Shown here: positions 54,018 to 62,080 of the stretch, in pieces
How the letters are laid out: the number at the start of each line of letters is the position of its first letter
Numbering within the stretch: position 1 is the first letter of the stretch
Origin: Pseudoalteromonas lipolytica
GTDB taxonomy: Bacteria > Pseudomonadota > Gammaproteobacteria > Enterobacterales > Alteromonadaceae
Assembly: GCF_900116435.1 (NCBI RefSeq)
Contig: NZ_FPAZ01000007.1
Coordinates: 62,001 to 126,000, forward strand
DNA length: 64,000 nt
Direction of reading: 5' to 3'
Notes under the pieces: model-generated
What the model saw: only the letters and a program-made list of their open reading frames with translations
Told to the model about the DNA's origin: nothing
Databases searched by the model: none
Made by a program: the position numbers and the translations under genes

Positions 54018-54764
54018 CTACACTAACTGCCCAACTAAGTTCACCGAATTATGCGCCAAAATAGGAAATACAAGGCTGCCTGTACGCTCTCTTAACCACA
54101 GTAAAATAAAACCATAGGTGCTCGTTAATGCGATTCTAAAGGTAGAAAAAAACCATTCTCCCTCGCTATACATGACCCCATGTGCTAAACCAAATAGTAA
54201 AACCAACAGTAAACCAGCAACATTTATTGGCGCACCCAGCAAATTAAAACGCGTAGATATGACTGCTAAAGAAAAACAAAACAATAATACCCCTCTAAAC
54301 ATAGGCTCTTCATCAAATCCGGGGATGACAGCTTGATACAGTAATGTTTCAAGATCATAGTTAGGATCGCTTCCTAAAATCAGGGTGATAACTACCTGCA
54401 AAATGATAAACAAACCCATCATCATAAACGCAGGTTCAATAGAGCCTTCATTTTGCTTAAAGGTAAAACCAGCCTCTTTAATTTTAAAGTCTTTTTTAAA
54501 GCGAATTAAAGCAAGTAATACACACCCCCATAGGATAATGGCGGCTATTTTTCCTGACCAATTCCACCTAAGATCTGAGAACAATACGTCGAGTGGAATA
54601 ATCGCTTTACCATTAAATAAGGCGAAGCAATAACAGATAAAAATGACTAATGATATGCATAACCAACGAGGGCTAATGGTCACTTTTTTAAGTAACGTTA
54701 AGAGCAAAACAATGAAAGCTATAAAGCCAATATTGGCCAATACTGCTAAATAAATACCTGGCAT
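54018..54764 (-). CDS. CPBP-family intramembrane metalloprotease
   Basis: 248 aa, about eight membrane helices. The CAAX/CPBP (Abi) motifs are 'PGFDEEPMFRGVLL' (EExxxR), 'LLFGLAHGVMYSEGEWF' (His) and 'FPILAHNSVNLVGQLV' (HxxxN). Such proteins are glutamate/histidine metalloproteases of the inner membrane with varied roles (bacteriocin immunity, processing of membrane proteins); the role here is unknown. Strong AAGGAAAGGGA ribosome site. Stands alone. Confidence 0.85.
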   Translation of the reverse strand: MPGIYLAVLANIGFIAFIVLLLTLLKKVTISPRWLCISLVIFICYCFALFNGKAIIPLDVLFSDLRWNWSGKIAAIILWGCVLLALIRFKKDFKIKEAGFTFKQNEGSIEPAFMMMGLFIILQVVITLILGSDPNYDLETLLYQAVIPGFDEEPMFRGVLLFCFSLAVISTRFNLLGAPINVAGLLLVLLFGLAHGVMYSEGEWFFSTFRIALTSTYGFILLWLRERTGSLVFPILAHNSVNLVGQLV

Positions 54765-54990
54765 TCCCTTTCCTTAGTAAAATTGTCAGTCCCACATTTT
54801 TATGTCCAAATTTTATCTTAAACATAAAAGGCGCATTATTAAACAGATATTTAGCCCTTTAGTGCGAAATAAATTTCACGACTTCAAGTAACTTAAAATA
54901 CTTTGATACAGCTGAAATGGCTTTAGTGATTAAGGGGTGTAATCAACTTACTTAGGGGGGTCATTTGCTTTATAGCTCAGCCTTAAGGCA

Positions 54991-55017
54991 CAAAAAAGCC
55001 GGTTTATGCACCGGCTT
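54991..55017 (-). terminator. Terminator of the hydrolase/DUF4785 operon
   Basis: On the minus strand AAGCCGG / CCGGCTT with an 8-base loop and then TTTTTTG, 20 bases past the DUF4785 gene's stop. Confidence 0.85.
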
Positions 55018-55036
55018 ACAAATTGGTTAGTTGTGT

Positions 55037-56122
55037 TTATTGCCCCTGTGCAAACTTTAACATTCGCGTTTGGTCGGTAAGTTCAATATCCACCAGCTCA
55101 AACGGGGCTTTAGCAGCTTTTGAAACAGAAAATGGCATCATAAATTGATCATAGTTGTCTATTTGCTTAGCCACTTCTACTGTTGCTAGTTTTACGCGTT
55201 CGCCCTTATCGCCTTTACCGGTTAAAGTGGCACGAATAGCGTAACGCCCAGAGTCAGTAACTTGCACAGGCACCCATGCTTGGTACTGGTTGTTGCCAAG
55301 TGCCGTAACTTTAGCATTATCCATAGTAATGGTTTGCGAACTGTTCACAAACGGCATTTTTATAGAGCGTTTTACAGTTTGCCCATTTACTTTTGTTTCG
55401 ACATTCGCCTCAAGCTCATAATAGCCATTTGCTGCACCGAGGGTTTCAAGCGGGTATGTGAAAACTGCCTCACCATTTTCATAGCGTACATCAAGTTGCT
55501 CGCCTTCAGGGCTGTATAAGCTAAGTTGCACCTCGTTATCTTTAACGCGCTTTTGCCCCATACTCAACTGCATGCCTACGCGCTGCTGCTGGTCGTTTAC
55601 TTTAAATTGCGTTTTGGCATGTAAGGCGTTACGCGAGCCTTTTTCATTAACATGTACTAAGTAGGTGTCGTTGTCGTTAAGCGCTTGGCTTGTTTTTAAC
55701 ATTGCCTTAGCGTTAACTTGGCCAAGCTTAAGGCCAACACTGCCATCAGTAAAACCGGCATTTTGCATTTGCTCACGCGCTGCAATAGCGTGCATTGGCA
55801 GCTGTTGCGCATTGGCATCACTCACTGAAAACTTATCGAGCTGCAAGTCGCGAGGTTTAAACACTTCACCGCTCTCAAAACGCGCTTTAGGGGCGATACG
55901 AATAAAATGTTCCGCTTGGTTCACAAACACCGGTACACCGCGCTTTAGCTCTTTGCCTGACACGCGTTGCCAATACTCTACGCTGTCTTTTTCAAGCATG
56001 TGTAACTGCGCTACAGACGCCGATTGAACCTCAGGAAATTGATAAACGGTTTGCTCATTTGCATTTGCCGCAGAGCTCACAAGCAGTATTGCAGCACATA
56101 TTTTGCTTAAATTATTGATCAT
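55037..56122 (-). CDS. Exported DUF4785-type protein
   Basis: 361 aa. Signal peptide ends 'SAANA-NEQ'. No catalytic motif. The mature part is beta-rich with two Ig-like halves: 'TYLVHVNEKGSRNALHAKTQFKVNDQQQRVGMQLSMG', then 'ANGYYELEANVETKVNGQTVKRSIKMPFVNS' and 'NQYQAWVPVQVTDSGRYAIRATLTG', as in DUF4785 proteins. Its gene follows that of the secreted hydrolase after 10 bases, with its own AGGAG ribosome site, so the two are co-transcribed. A helper, inhibitor or co-secreted role for the hydrolase is possible but unproven. Confidence 0.75.
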   Translation of the reverse strand: MINNLSKICAAILLVSSAANANEQTVYQFPEVQSASVAQLHMLEKDSVEYWQRVSGKELKRGVPVFVNQAEHFIRIAPKARFESGEVFKPRDLQLDKFSVSDANAQQLPMHAIAAREQMQNAGFTDGSVGLKLGQVNAKAMLKTSQALNDNDTYLVHVNEKGSRNALHAKTQFKVNDQQQRVGMQLSMGQKRVKDNEVQLSLYSPEGEQLDVRYENGEAVFTYPLETLGAANGYYELEANVETKVNGQTVKRSIKMPFVNSSQTITMDNAKVTALGNNQYQAWVPVQVTDSGRYAIRATLTGKGDKGERVKLATVEVAKQIDNYDQFMMPFSVSKAAKAPFELVDIELTDQTRMLKFAQGQ

Positions 56123-56132
56123 TGTCTGGCTC

Positions 56133-56999
56133 CTAAATTCGATTTTTAATCATGTCTGGCAAGCCAAAACAATTGCGACGACTTTGCTGGTGGCTTAAAG
56201 GCTCACTGCCTTTCGTGCGTGATTTATCTGTAAACCACACCGTCCCCGCTAGCGACTGAGAGCTACAATTTAAAAAACCATCTGAACAGCTGTCTAACCA
56301 ATTTTGTGTCACCTCAAGTGCCACTTGATTTTGGTATCCGCCGCAATAACTATCGCTATCCCACACAGCCGAATCAACATCACTACCCACCACGGTTTCA
56401 AAACGAGATGGTAAACTTGGGCGGTTTGGTGTGCCGTACAACCACTGAGCGTTATACGATGCCATCCACGATACTTGTTGTTGTTTTACTGCATCGTTGC
56501 CATAGCCCAGTAACCACCCTAAGCTTTGCTCAAACGAGTTGCCCGCAACAACCGCATCAGCCAACGGCGTGCCACCACTTGATGGAGCCAGTGCAATGGT
56601 GCGCGTTACTTTATTAATAATATTTGGAAAACGGCTGTCCCATGTCGGGTTCGATAAAATCCAACGCACCACATTGCCACCGTTAGAATGAGTGATCAGT
56701 GTTAAGTCAGTAATATTTTTATTATTTATAAATGTGGTTAGCTGCCCAGCTAAACAGCCCGCGGCTCCATCGGCCCACATATACTGCTCAAAGTCACAAT
56801 TGATCACCGTGTAGTTACTGGTGTTTGGTAAACCTTGGCGTACCGTATTAACAAAACTGCCTGTCCAATAGTCGTTATATGCATCTGTTTGCTGGCCTGT
56901 GCCGTGAACAAATGCAACCCCTTGCGCCGCAAACGCGCTGTGGCTCATACCCGCGGCCAGTACTAATGCCGGCACTAGTGAGAGTGTTTTTATTTTCAT
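56133..56999 (-). CDS. Secreted alpha/beta hydrolase, lipase-like
   Basis: 288 aa. Signal peptide ends 'SAFA-AQG'. 'GVAFVHGTGQQTDAYNDYW' is the oxyanion-loop strand; nucleophile Ser in 'LITHSNGGNVVRW' (GxSxG-like HSNGG); likely acid in 'VVGSDVDSAVWDSDSYC' and base in 'GSEPLSHQQSRR'. Several Cys in the C-terminal third may form disulfides, as in exported enzymes. Lipase or polyester-type substrate is a guess. AGGAA ribosome site. First gene of the operon with the DUF4785 gene. Confidence 0.8.
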   Translation of the reverse strand: MKIKTLSLVPALVLAAGMSHSAFAAQGVAFVHGTGQQTDAYNDYWTGSFVNTVRQGLPNTSNYTVINCDFEQYMWADGAAGCLAGQLTTFINNKNITDLTLITHSNGGNVVRWILSNPTWDSRFPNIINKVTRTIALAPSSGGTPLADAVVAGNSFEQSLGWLLGYGNDAVKQQQVSWMASYNAQWLYGTPNRPSLPSRFETVVGSDVDSAVWDSDSYCGGYQNQVALEVTQNWLDSCSDGFLNCSSQSLAGTVWFTDKSRTKGSEPLSHQQSRRNCFGLPDMIKNRI

Positions 57000-57318
57000 G
57001 TGTGTTCCTGTTGATTGTAATTATATCTATCAGGTTGGAGGAGTGACCTCCGATCAGAAAATAGACTAAACAGGTACGATTGCAAGAAAATATTTACAAT
57101 TATTTAACTTTAGTGTTGTTTTTAAGTACAAATTATTAGGTTTTGGGAGGGAGGTTAGCGGTTAGCGGTTAGCGGTTAGCGGTTAGCGGTTAGCGGTTAG
57201 CAAAATAAAAAATCATGCATTGCATATTACGAAATAGTACTGCTGCACGAAAGTACTATATCCAGCCCTGTTTAAATTTCATACGTTGTAAAATAATTGT
57301 TAAACAGGAGAACACTCA
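57000..57318. repeat. Divergent control region with (GGTTAGC)x7
   Basis: Seven perfect tandem copies of GGTTAGC occupy 57153-57201, between two divergent genes for exported hydrolases. No gene is seen. Copy-number change would alter spacing in the control region by multiples of seven bases. Confidence 0.9.
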
Positions 57319-58008
57319 ATGAAACGCCTACTCACTTTATTTACCCTCTGCTTGGGTATGTGTACAACTGCTTTTGCAGCATGTCGAGATAATGTGGTAC
57401 TGGTGCATGGCAACACTGCATCCCCCTCTAGCTGGAACAACACCATCAATGAATTAAAACGAAAAGGGTATGCTAGTAGTGAAATTTTCACCCCAGATTG
57501 GGGCTCAAAATCTTGCGCTAGTTGCAATGATCACAATGGCAGTGAAGAAACACCAGTACGCAACGCCATTCTTACGGCTATTAACCAATCATGCACAGGT
57601 CAGATTGATATTATTGGCCATTCAATGGGGGTCACACTGGCCGCACAACAAATTTATAAATTAGGCATGGCAGCATACGTTGATACATTCGTTGGTGTAG
57701 CCGGTGCAGCTCGCGGCTTATTAAGCTGCGGCGTTTACCCGTACAACGTGTGGAATAGTACATGTGGTTACTATGGTTTGTCGGTGGGTAGCCCCTTACT
57801 CAACAGTATTTATGGCGAGGCATTGGGCGACAAAGTGTATTCTATAAAGAGTTACTCTGATCAAATCGTATGCTCAACGGGCACATGTTATGTGTACGGT
57901 ATACACAGCAGCCGTTTATGGAATGAAAACGCCACCTACACTTATGTTTTAGGGCATTTTGGTTTGCAAACCGACACCTATGTAAAACAAGTAAGCTTAA
58001 TTCAATAA
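57319..58008 (+). CDS. Secreted lipase (class 2, EstA/LipA-like)
   Basis: 229 aa. Signal peptide ends 'AFA-ACR'. 'NVVLVHGNTASPSSWNNTINELKRKGY' starts the hydrolase fold; 'CASCNDHNG' and 'GTPVRNAILTAINQ'-like stretch follow; nucleophile in 'DIIGHSMGVTLA' (GHSMG), acid in 'SYSDQIVC', base in 'VLGHFGLQTDT'. The small size and paired Cys fit the lipase class 2 family of secreted triacylglycerol lipases. AGGAG ribosome site. Divergent from another secreted hydrolase. Confidence 0.85.
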   Translation: MKRLLTLFTLCLGMCTTAFAACRDNVVLVHGNTASPSSWNNTINELKRKGYASSEIFTPDWGSKSCASCNDHNGSEETPVRNAILTAINQSCTGQIDIIGHSMGVTLAAQQIYKLGMAAYVDTFVGVAGAARGLLSCGVYPYNVWNSTCGYYGLSVGSPLLNSIYGEALGDKVYSIKSYSDQIVCSTGTCYVYGIHSSRLWNENATYTYVLGHFGLQTDTYVKQVSLIQ

Positions 58009-58015
58009 AGCCAGA

Positions 58016-58051
58016 TTCAAGCGTACAGAATATGCGCTCCGTACGCTTGAA
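58016..58051 (+). terminator. Hairpin after the lipase gene
   Basis: Perfect 11-base arms TTCAAGCGTAC / GTACGCTTGAA with a 14-base loop, 7 bases past the stop; no T run. Confidence 0.55.
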
Positions 58052-58156
58052 TACCCGCACTATCAGCTTACTGATCAAAACACCTAAAGCAATTAATACA
58101 TACCCAAACATATGTCATTTATCAATTCACTCAACACTGCTTGAGTCATGTTTACA

Positions 58157-59746
58157 CTATAATTCGGCATTTTTATGTGAATACATTTTATGTAAGTTCA
58201 ATAGTTTATCTTTAAGTCGTTGCGAGTAAGTCACAAAATTTGTCAGCGCGCCAGCGTCTTTTCTATTGGTATCGGCGAGCAGCATTAACAACTTTCGCTG
58301 CGCTTGATTAAGGTGCAATTGCAGTGACTTCGCTGCTTTTTCTATTTCATCATTTTTAGGTTGATCAAGGTGCTCACTCGTATGGGTAAACAGGGTAAGC
58401 GTATCGCTCGAAAGTTCGCGGATCAAAATCAATATATCGCTTTTTAGCTCAATAAATTGCTCATTCATAATGCGTTTGCTTTCAAACAGATCGATGATGG
58501 AGTCGTGAATTTGAAACAAATAATCAAAGCGATTAATTTGCAGCATTAATTCTCGTGACTGCTCTTCATCATTGATTTTACTAACAATAGTCGTGAAATA
58601 AGTAATGTATTCCTTTTCAACAAAACTGGCATATTCCAAGCGCTTTTGCGCGGTGTCTTGAATACCCTTAAAGTTTGTCTCAAGGCTAAGCGTGACTTGG
58701 TTGTAATTCTCTTTCAAAAACTTAAGCAGTTGTTGGTTCCCCGACTCCAGTTTATCAACAACGTGCTGAAACTCTTCATCTTCTTGGTAGGTAGGTAACT
58801 CAAGACGTTCAAAATCCATTTTGCCTTCGCCAAGCAGAAAATCCACAAATCGCGTAAAAGGATTAAGAAAAAGAATAAAAACCAAGCTGGCAACCACATT
58901 AAAAATAAAATGAATATTCGCCAACGCAATTGCTGGCTCCATGGTGATTTCACTTAACTTATTACCAAACAGTAAAATGAAAGGCAGAAACAACAGCACC
59001 CCACCCACATTAAACAAAAAGTGACTAAGCGCGGCTTTTTTCGCGGCGATATCCATGCCAAACACCGCAATCATGGCTGTAGCCGTGGTGCCAATGTTCG
59101 CGCCCATAATAAGTGGCACGGCATTCTCAAGCCCCAAAATACCTTGTTGTGTAAATACGATTGCCAACCCCGTTGTTACCGAGCTCGACTGCACCATAGC
59201 AGTAAATACACAGCCCACTAAAATCGCGATAAGCGGATTTTGCGGCTGCGTTAAAATTTCAATTAATGCGGGGTTATTTTGCAGCGGCGCAAGTGACGAA
59301 GAAATCAGATTAAGGCTAAAAAACACAAAGCCGAAATAGAAAATAGCCTTTCCAAATATTGAAAAACGGTTACGAGTCAGCGACAGAAAAAAGCCAATAA
59401 TAATGATCACAGGGGCAAACACAGTTAGCTTAAAAGCCACCAGCTGAGCCGTGATGGTGGTGCCCACGTTCGAACCGAAGATAATACCAACACTGTTTTT
59501 AAACGTTAACACCCCGGCATTTACCAGGCTAATAGTGATCACCGAAGTTGCAGAGCTCGATTGAATAAAAGCCGTCACCACCGCACCAATTAACACCCCT
59601 AAAATGGGAATATTCGTTGCGCGACTTAACGACTTACGAAAGTGCTCGCCAGATATATTCTCGATCTCCCGAGAAAAGTTCTCGAGACCAAAAATAAAAA
59701 GAATAATGGCGGTAAGCCCAGCCATGGCTATAGTAAGATTTTCCAT
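58157..59746 (-). CDS. Na/Pi cotransporter family protein (NptA-like) with PhoU-like tail
   Basis: 529 aa. Two inverted Na/Pi repeats carry the QSSS motifs: 'AFIQSSSATSVITISLVNAGVLTF...GSNVGTTITAQ' and 'AMVQSSSVTTGLAIVFTQQGILGL...GANIGTTATAM'. Eight or nine membrane helices fill residues 1-310; the C-terminal ~210 residues are helical and PhoU-like ('IHDSIIDLFESKRIMNEQ'). It imports phosphate with sodium at the inner membrane, or exports it, as in other members; the PhoU-like tail suggests phosphate-dependent control. Monocistronic. Confidence 0.9.
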   Translation of the reverse strand: MENLTIAMAGLTAIILFIFGLENFSREIENISGEHFRKSLSRATNIPILGVLIGAVVTAFIQSSSATSVITISLVNAGVLTFKNSVGIIFGSNVGTTITAQLVAFKLTVFAPVIIIIGFFLSLTRNRFSIFGKAIFYFGFVFFSLNLISSSLAPLQNNPALIEILTQPQNPLIAILVGCVFTAMVQSSSVTTGLAIVFTQQGILGLENAVPLIMGANIGTTATAMIAVFGMDIAAKKAALSHFLFNVGGVLLFLPFILLFGNKLSEITMEPAIALANIHFIFNVVASLVFILFLNPFTRFVDFLLGEGKMDFERLELPTYQEDEEFQHVVDKLESGNQQLLKFLKENYNQVTLSLETNFKGIQDTAQKRLEYASFVEKEYITYFTTIVSKINDEEQSRELMLQINRFDYLFQIHDSIIDLFESKRIMNEQFIELKSDILILIRELSSDTLTLFTHTSEHLDQPKNDEIEKAAKSLQLHLNQAQRKLLMLLADTNRKDAGALTNFVTYSQRLKDKLLNLHKMYSHKNAEL

Positions 59747-60376
59747 TCGCTTATAAAGTACTGATATTATTAATCAACATCGATACAAAAAAGTATAGAT
59801 TTGAGTACCTTATAGCGCAATGATCGAAAACAAACTAACTGGTTTTAGGGGCGAGTTGCAAGGAACGAGATTCGAGGGTAGGAGGCGTTTTAACGCCGAA
59901 CAAAAAAGGAGATATTAGATATCTGATAGCTTTTATTCTTTTCACTAACAAAAAAGCCGTTGCATTGCTGCAACGGCTTTTTAGTGATTTTTAAACGTTG
60001 TACTACGAGACATCAGTGTCTGGACATACAGTTATTTAAGTTTGGGAAAATGTAGCCTCCAATACCTAATTTTTCTTTGTCCAATTTTAATTTATAGATT
60101 GGGAATCTATTTGCCAAAAATTAGATCTTCATTGTTAGCCGCTATTAAAATTTGGGAATAAAGCTATTCCCTCGAATTATAATACTCTGCAAAAAATTTA
60201 AGGCGTTTTCAACAACTTCTTAACCGTCATATATGTGCCAAAATCAGACCTTTAGACCTATCTCATTTCTGTCCCAAAGTGTGTTTCGAACGGCGATAAT
60301 GAGCCATTAAAAGCTCAACTGTCCCCAACTTAATCTAATCACCTACTGCGAGAAAAATGTCAGTTAGCGGTCACTG
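59747..60376. other. Long non-coding stretch with strong terminator
   Basis: No gene seen. GGCGTT/AACGCC forms a small hairpin near 59888-59902. GGGAATA / TATTCCC (60154-60171) is another perfect short inverted repeat. The sequence shows no coding-like frame, in contrast to the compact genes to the left. Confidence 0.5.
59951..59982. terminator. Strong bidirectional terminator with no adjacent intact gene
   Basis: AAAAAGCCGTTGCA / TGCAACGGCTTTTT, perfect 14-base stem with a TTGC loop. No intact gene reads into it from either side within 400 bases on the right; it may be left over from a lost gene. Confidence 0.85.
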
Positions 60377-60658
60377 TCACTTGTGAAGTTGGTGCAAAAT
60401 GTGTTCAACCATAACCTCTGGCTCGTAACACATAGAACTTTTAACCCACCATTCAATGGTTCCAGTCAAAGCAGAAGCGACAAAATGATACTTTATTTTT
60501 TGCGGAATTGAATCTTCATCGTGTTGGTCTCGATTTGCTTTTGTTAAGCCTGAAAATACAATTTCCTGTAACGTCTCTTTGAATGATGTGGCACCTTTAT
60601 TCATAAGTAATGTTTTAAAAACTTTGACATTGTCTGCGATGTATTCAAAGTTCTCGCC
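60377..60658 (-). pseudogene. C-terminal remnant of a TetR-family regulator
   Basis: The frame is open from 60658 to the stop at 60377 (about 93 codons), with TGA and TAA just upstream. It contains 'ENFEYIADNVKVFKTLLMNKGA', 'FKETLQEIVFSGL', 'KIKYHFVASALTGTIEWWVKSS' and 'EVMVEHILHQLHK', the pattern of the TetR C-terminal ligand domain (compare 'G-LGTIEWWL...' and a final 'L..LL'). The similarity runs upstream of the ATG at 60604, so that ATG is not a true start. The DNA-binding domain is missing. Confidence 0.6.
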
Positions 60659-60706
60659 TTATCATGGGGGCGAGCATTAGAATGTTTGCACTGAGAAGTG
60701 CTAACG

Positions 60707-60999
60707 TTATTTTACCAGTAGCCATTCCTCGCTCCGAGCACTGCCCTTTAGATGGGGTAACTGACTGATAACCATTAACTGCATGATTTCTTGATAGTCG
60801 AAGGTCAGTTTAAGCCCAAGATAAGGATGCTCTTCACTAGCATCCGTTGGGCTACTACAAGTAAATGAACACCTGAGAACAAATAATGATCAGCGTCATA
60901 AAATAAGCATTTCTCACCCAATTAAACGCGCTTGTTTAAACCATGATTGGTTGCTAAAAGTACTACCCCCAACTCGACAACATATACGTGATGACGTAG
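60707..60999 (-). pseudogene. Frameshifted remnant of an AraC_N-type regulator domain
   Basis: Reading the minus strand from 60999: 'VYVVELGVVLLATNHGLNKRV', an in-frame stop (TAA at 60922-60924), 'LGEKCLFYDADHYLFSGVHLLV', then after a frame change near 60860 'SSPTDASEEHPYLGLKLTFDYQEIMQL', ending at 60707. The order fits the AraC N-terminal domain ('vlqGkKrv.LGe..yeYd.g.YLvvsv.LPv....ASe..PYLgl.L.ld'). The HTH part is absent. The stop and frame change show it is decayed. Confidence 0.55.
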
Positions 61000-61165
61000 C
61001 TAAATATATGAAATATTTCAATGTGGAACGACTTTACACGGCATAAGACTGTTCAGTCATCGATGGAATTTGAAATCCATTTAAAAAAGTGTTCGGTTGC
61101 AGTTGGTCAAAACAAATTGGCTTGTCTACACTTTGATTTAATCTAAAAAAAATGGAAAATTAACA

Positions 61166-62080
61166 TTGATTACTAAACATTTAAAGATAGTAATAGGCGC
61201 ATGCTTTATTATTTCTGGTTGTCAATCCACTTCGTTGAATACTCAAACTGAACAATCTAAAAAACCCTCTTACAATAACATACAATTTCCAAATGAACTT
61301 GCTCAGAATGAGTATGAAATATACAAAAGTCGTTTGATGTCATTAGTTAATTCCCCTGAAAATGAAACTTCAGAAAAAGAACTATATGAATGTAAACTTC
61401 CGTTCGAAGAAACTGTGTCTTTGTACTTAAAATTTCTGTTTTCAGAACTGAACGAAGATCCGTCTGAAAAATTAGATGAATATTACGCAAACAACAAAGT
61501 AGGCATCACTCAAAAAATTCAATACGCTCAGAGTAAAGCATTTTTAGAGAAACAAAAAACTACGATTAAAGAGCAAACGAAAGATATAGTGTTATATACA
61601 AACGAACTAAACTGTAAGGGTGACTTTTTTAAATATAGTGGTAAAGCTTTGTTCATTAAAAAATCTATTAATGATAATTATGCAGAACAAAATAGAGAAC
61701 TTTTTGTAACTTTAAGTGGCCTTCACTCTGAAAAAGTGAAATTTACTAGAATTATTTGGAACCATGCTCAGGACAATCCGGTTGATCACTTTGAACTAAA
61801 TATTTATAGGGGGCGAGATGAGCAATGGACTAGCACGACTATGAAGGTAGCATTAAATAACCTAGATTTGAGCGTGACTATACCTGTTGAAGAAGGAGTC
61901 AAATACCTAGGTAGTTTTAAGTACTCATTAATTGAAGATATGGTTAGAGTGATGTATTCAGGATACCTTAAAGAAGGAAAAAGATCCGGAATCTGGCTGA
62001 AATGGGATGGTGGTAGCGGCATCGAAAAGGAGTGTAATGTTTTAGGCGTAAGAAGACCGCTAAGTGAATGTAATGAATAG
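61166..62080 (+). CDS. Putative lipoprotein, unknown
   Basis: 304 aa from a TTG start at 61166 with GGAAA upstream; no ATG is available before the signal peptide. 'KIVIGACFIISGCQS' gives a lipobox ISGC (Cys19). No family recognised. Residues ~45-170 are acidic and helical ('NEYEIYKSRLMSLVNSPENETSEKEL'), the C-terminal part beta-rich ('EKVKFTRIIWNHAQDNPVDHFELNIYRG', 'LDLSVTIPVEEGVKYLGSFKYSL') and ends with a Cys pair. AT-richer in codon use than genes to the left. Overlaps the next gene by 8-17 bases: a two-gene operon. Confidence 0.7.
   Translation: MITKHLKIVIGACFIISGCQSTSLNTQTEQSKKPSYNNIQFPNELAQNEYEIYKSRLMSLVNSPENETSEKELYECKLPFEETVSLYLKFLFSELNEDPSEKLDEYYANNKVGITQKIQYAQSKAFLEKQKTTIKEQTKDIVLYTNELNCKGDFFKYSGKALFIKKSINDNYAEQNRELFVTLSGLHSEKVKFTRIIWNHAQDNPVDHFELNIYRGRDEQWTSTTMKVALNNLDLSVTIPVEEGVKYLGSFKYSLIEDMVRVMYSGYLKEGKRSGIWLKWDGGSGIEKECNVLGVRRPLSECNE

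Noticed and set aside
57153..57201. Could the GGTTAGC repeats be a CRISPR array or telomere-like element?
   Set aside because: Units are 7 bases and contiguous with no spacers, and no cas genes are near; a simple tandem repeat explains them.
60780..61045. Plus-strand frame of about 73 codons ending 'KYFNVERLYTA'
   Set aside because: No start codon, and it is mostly antisense to the AraC_N remnant, which has recognisable family order.
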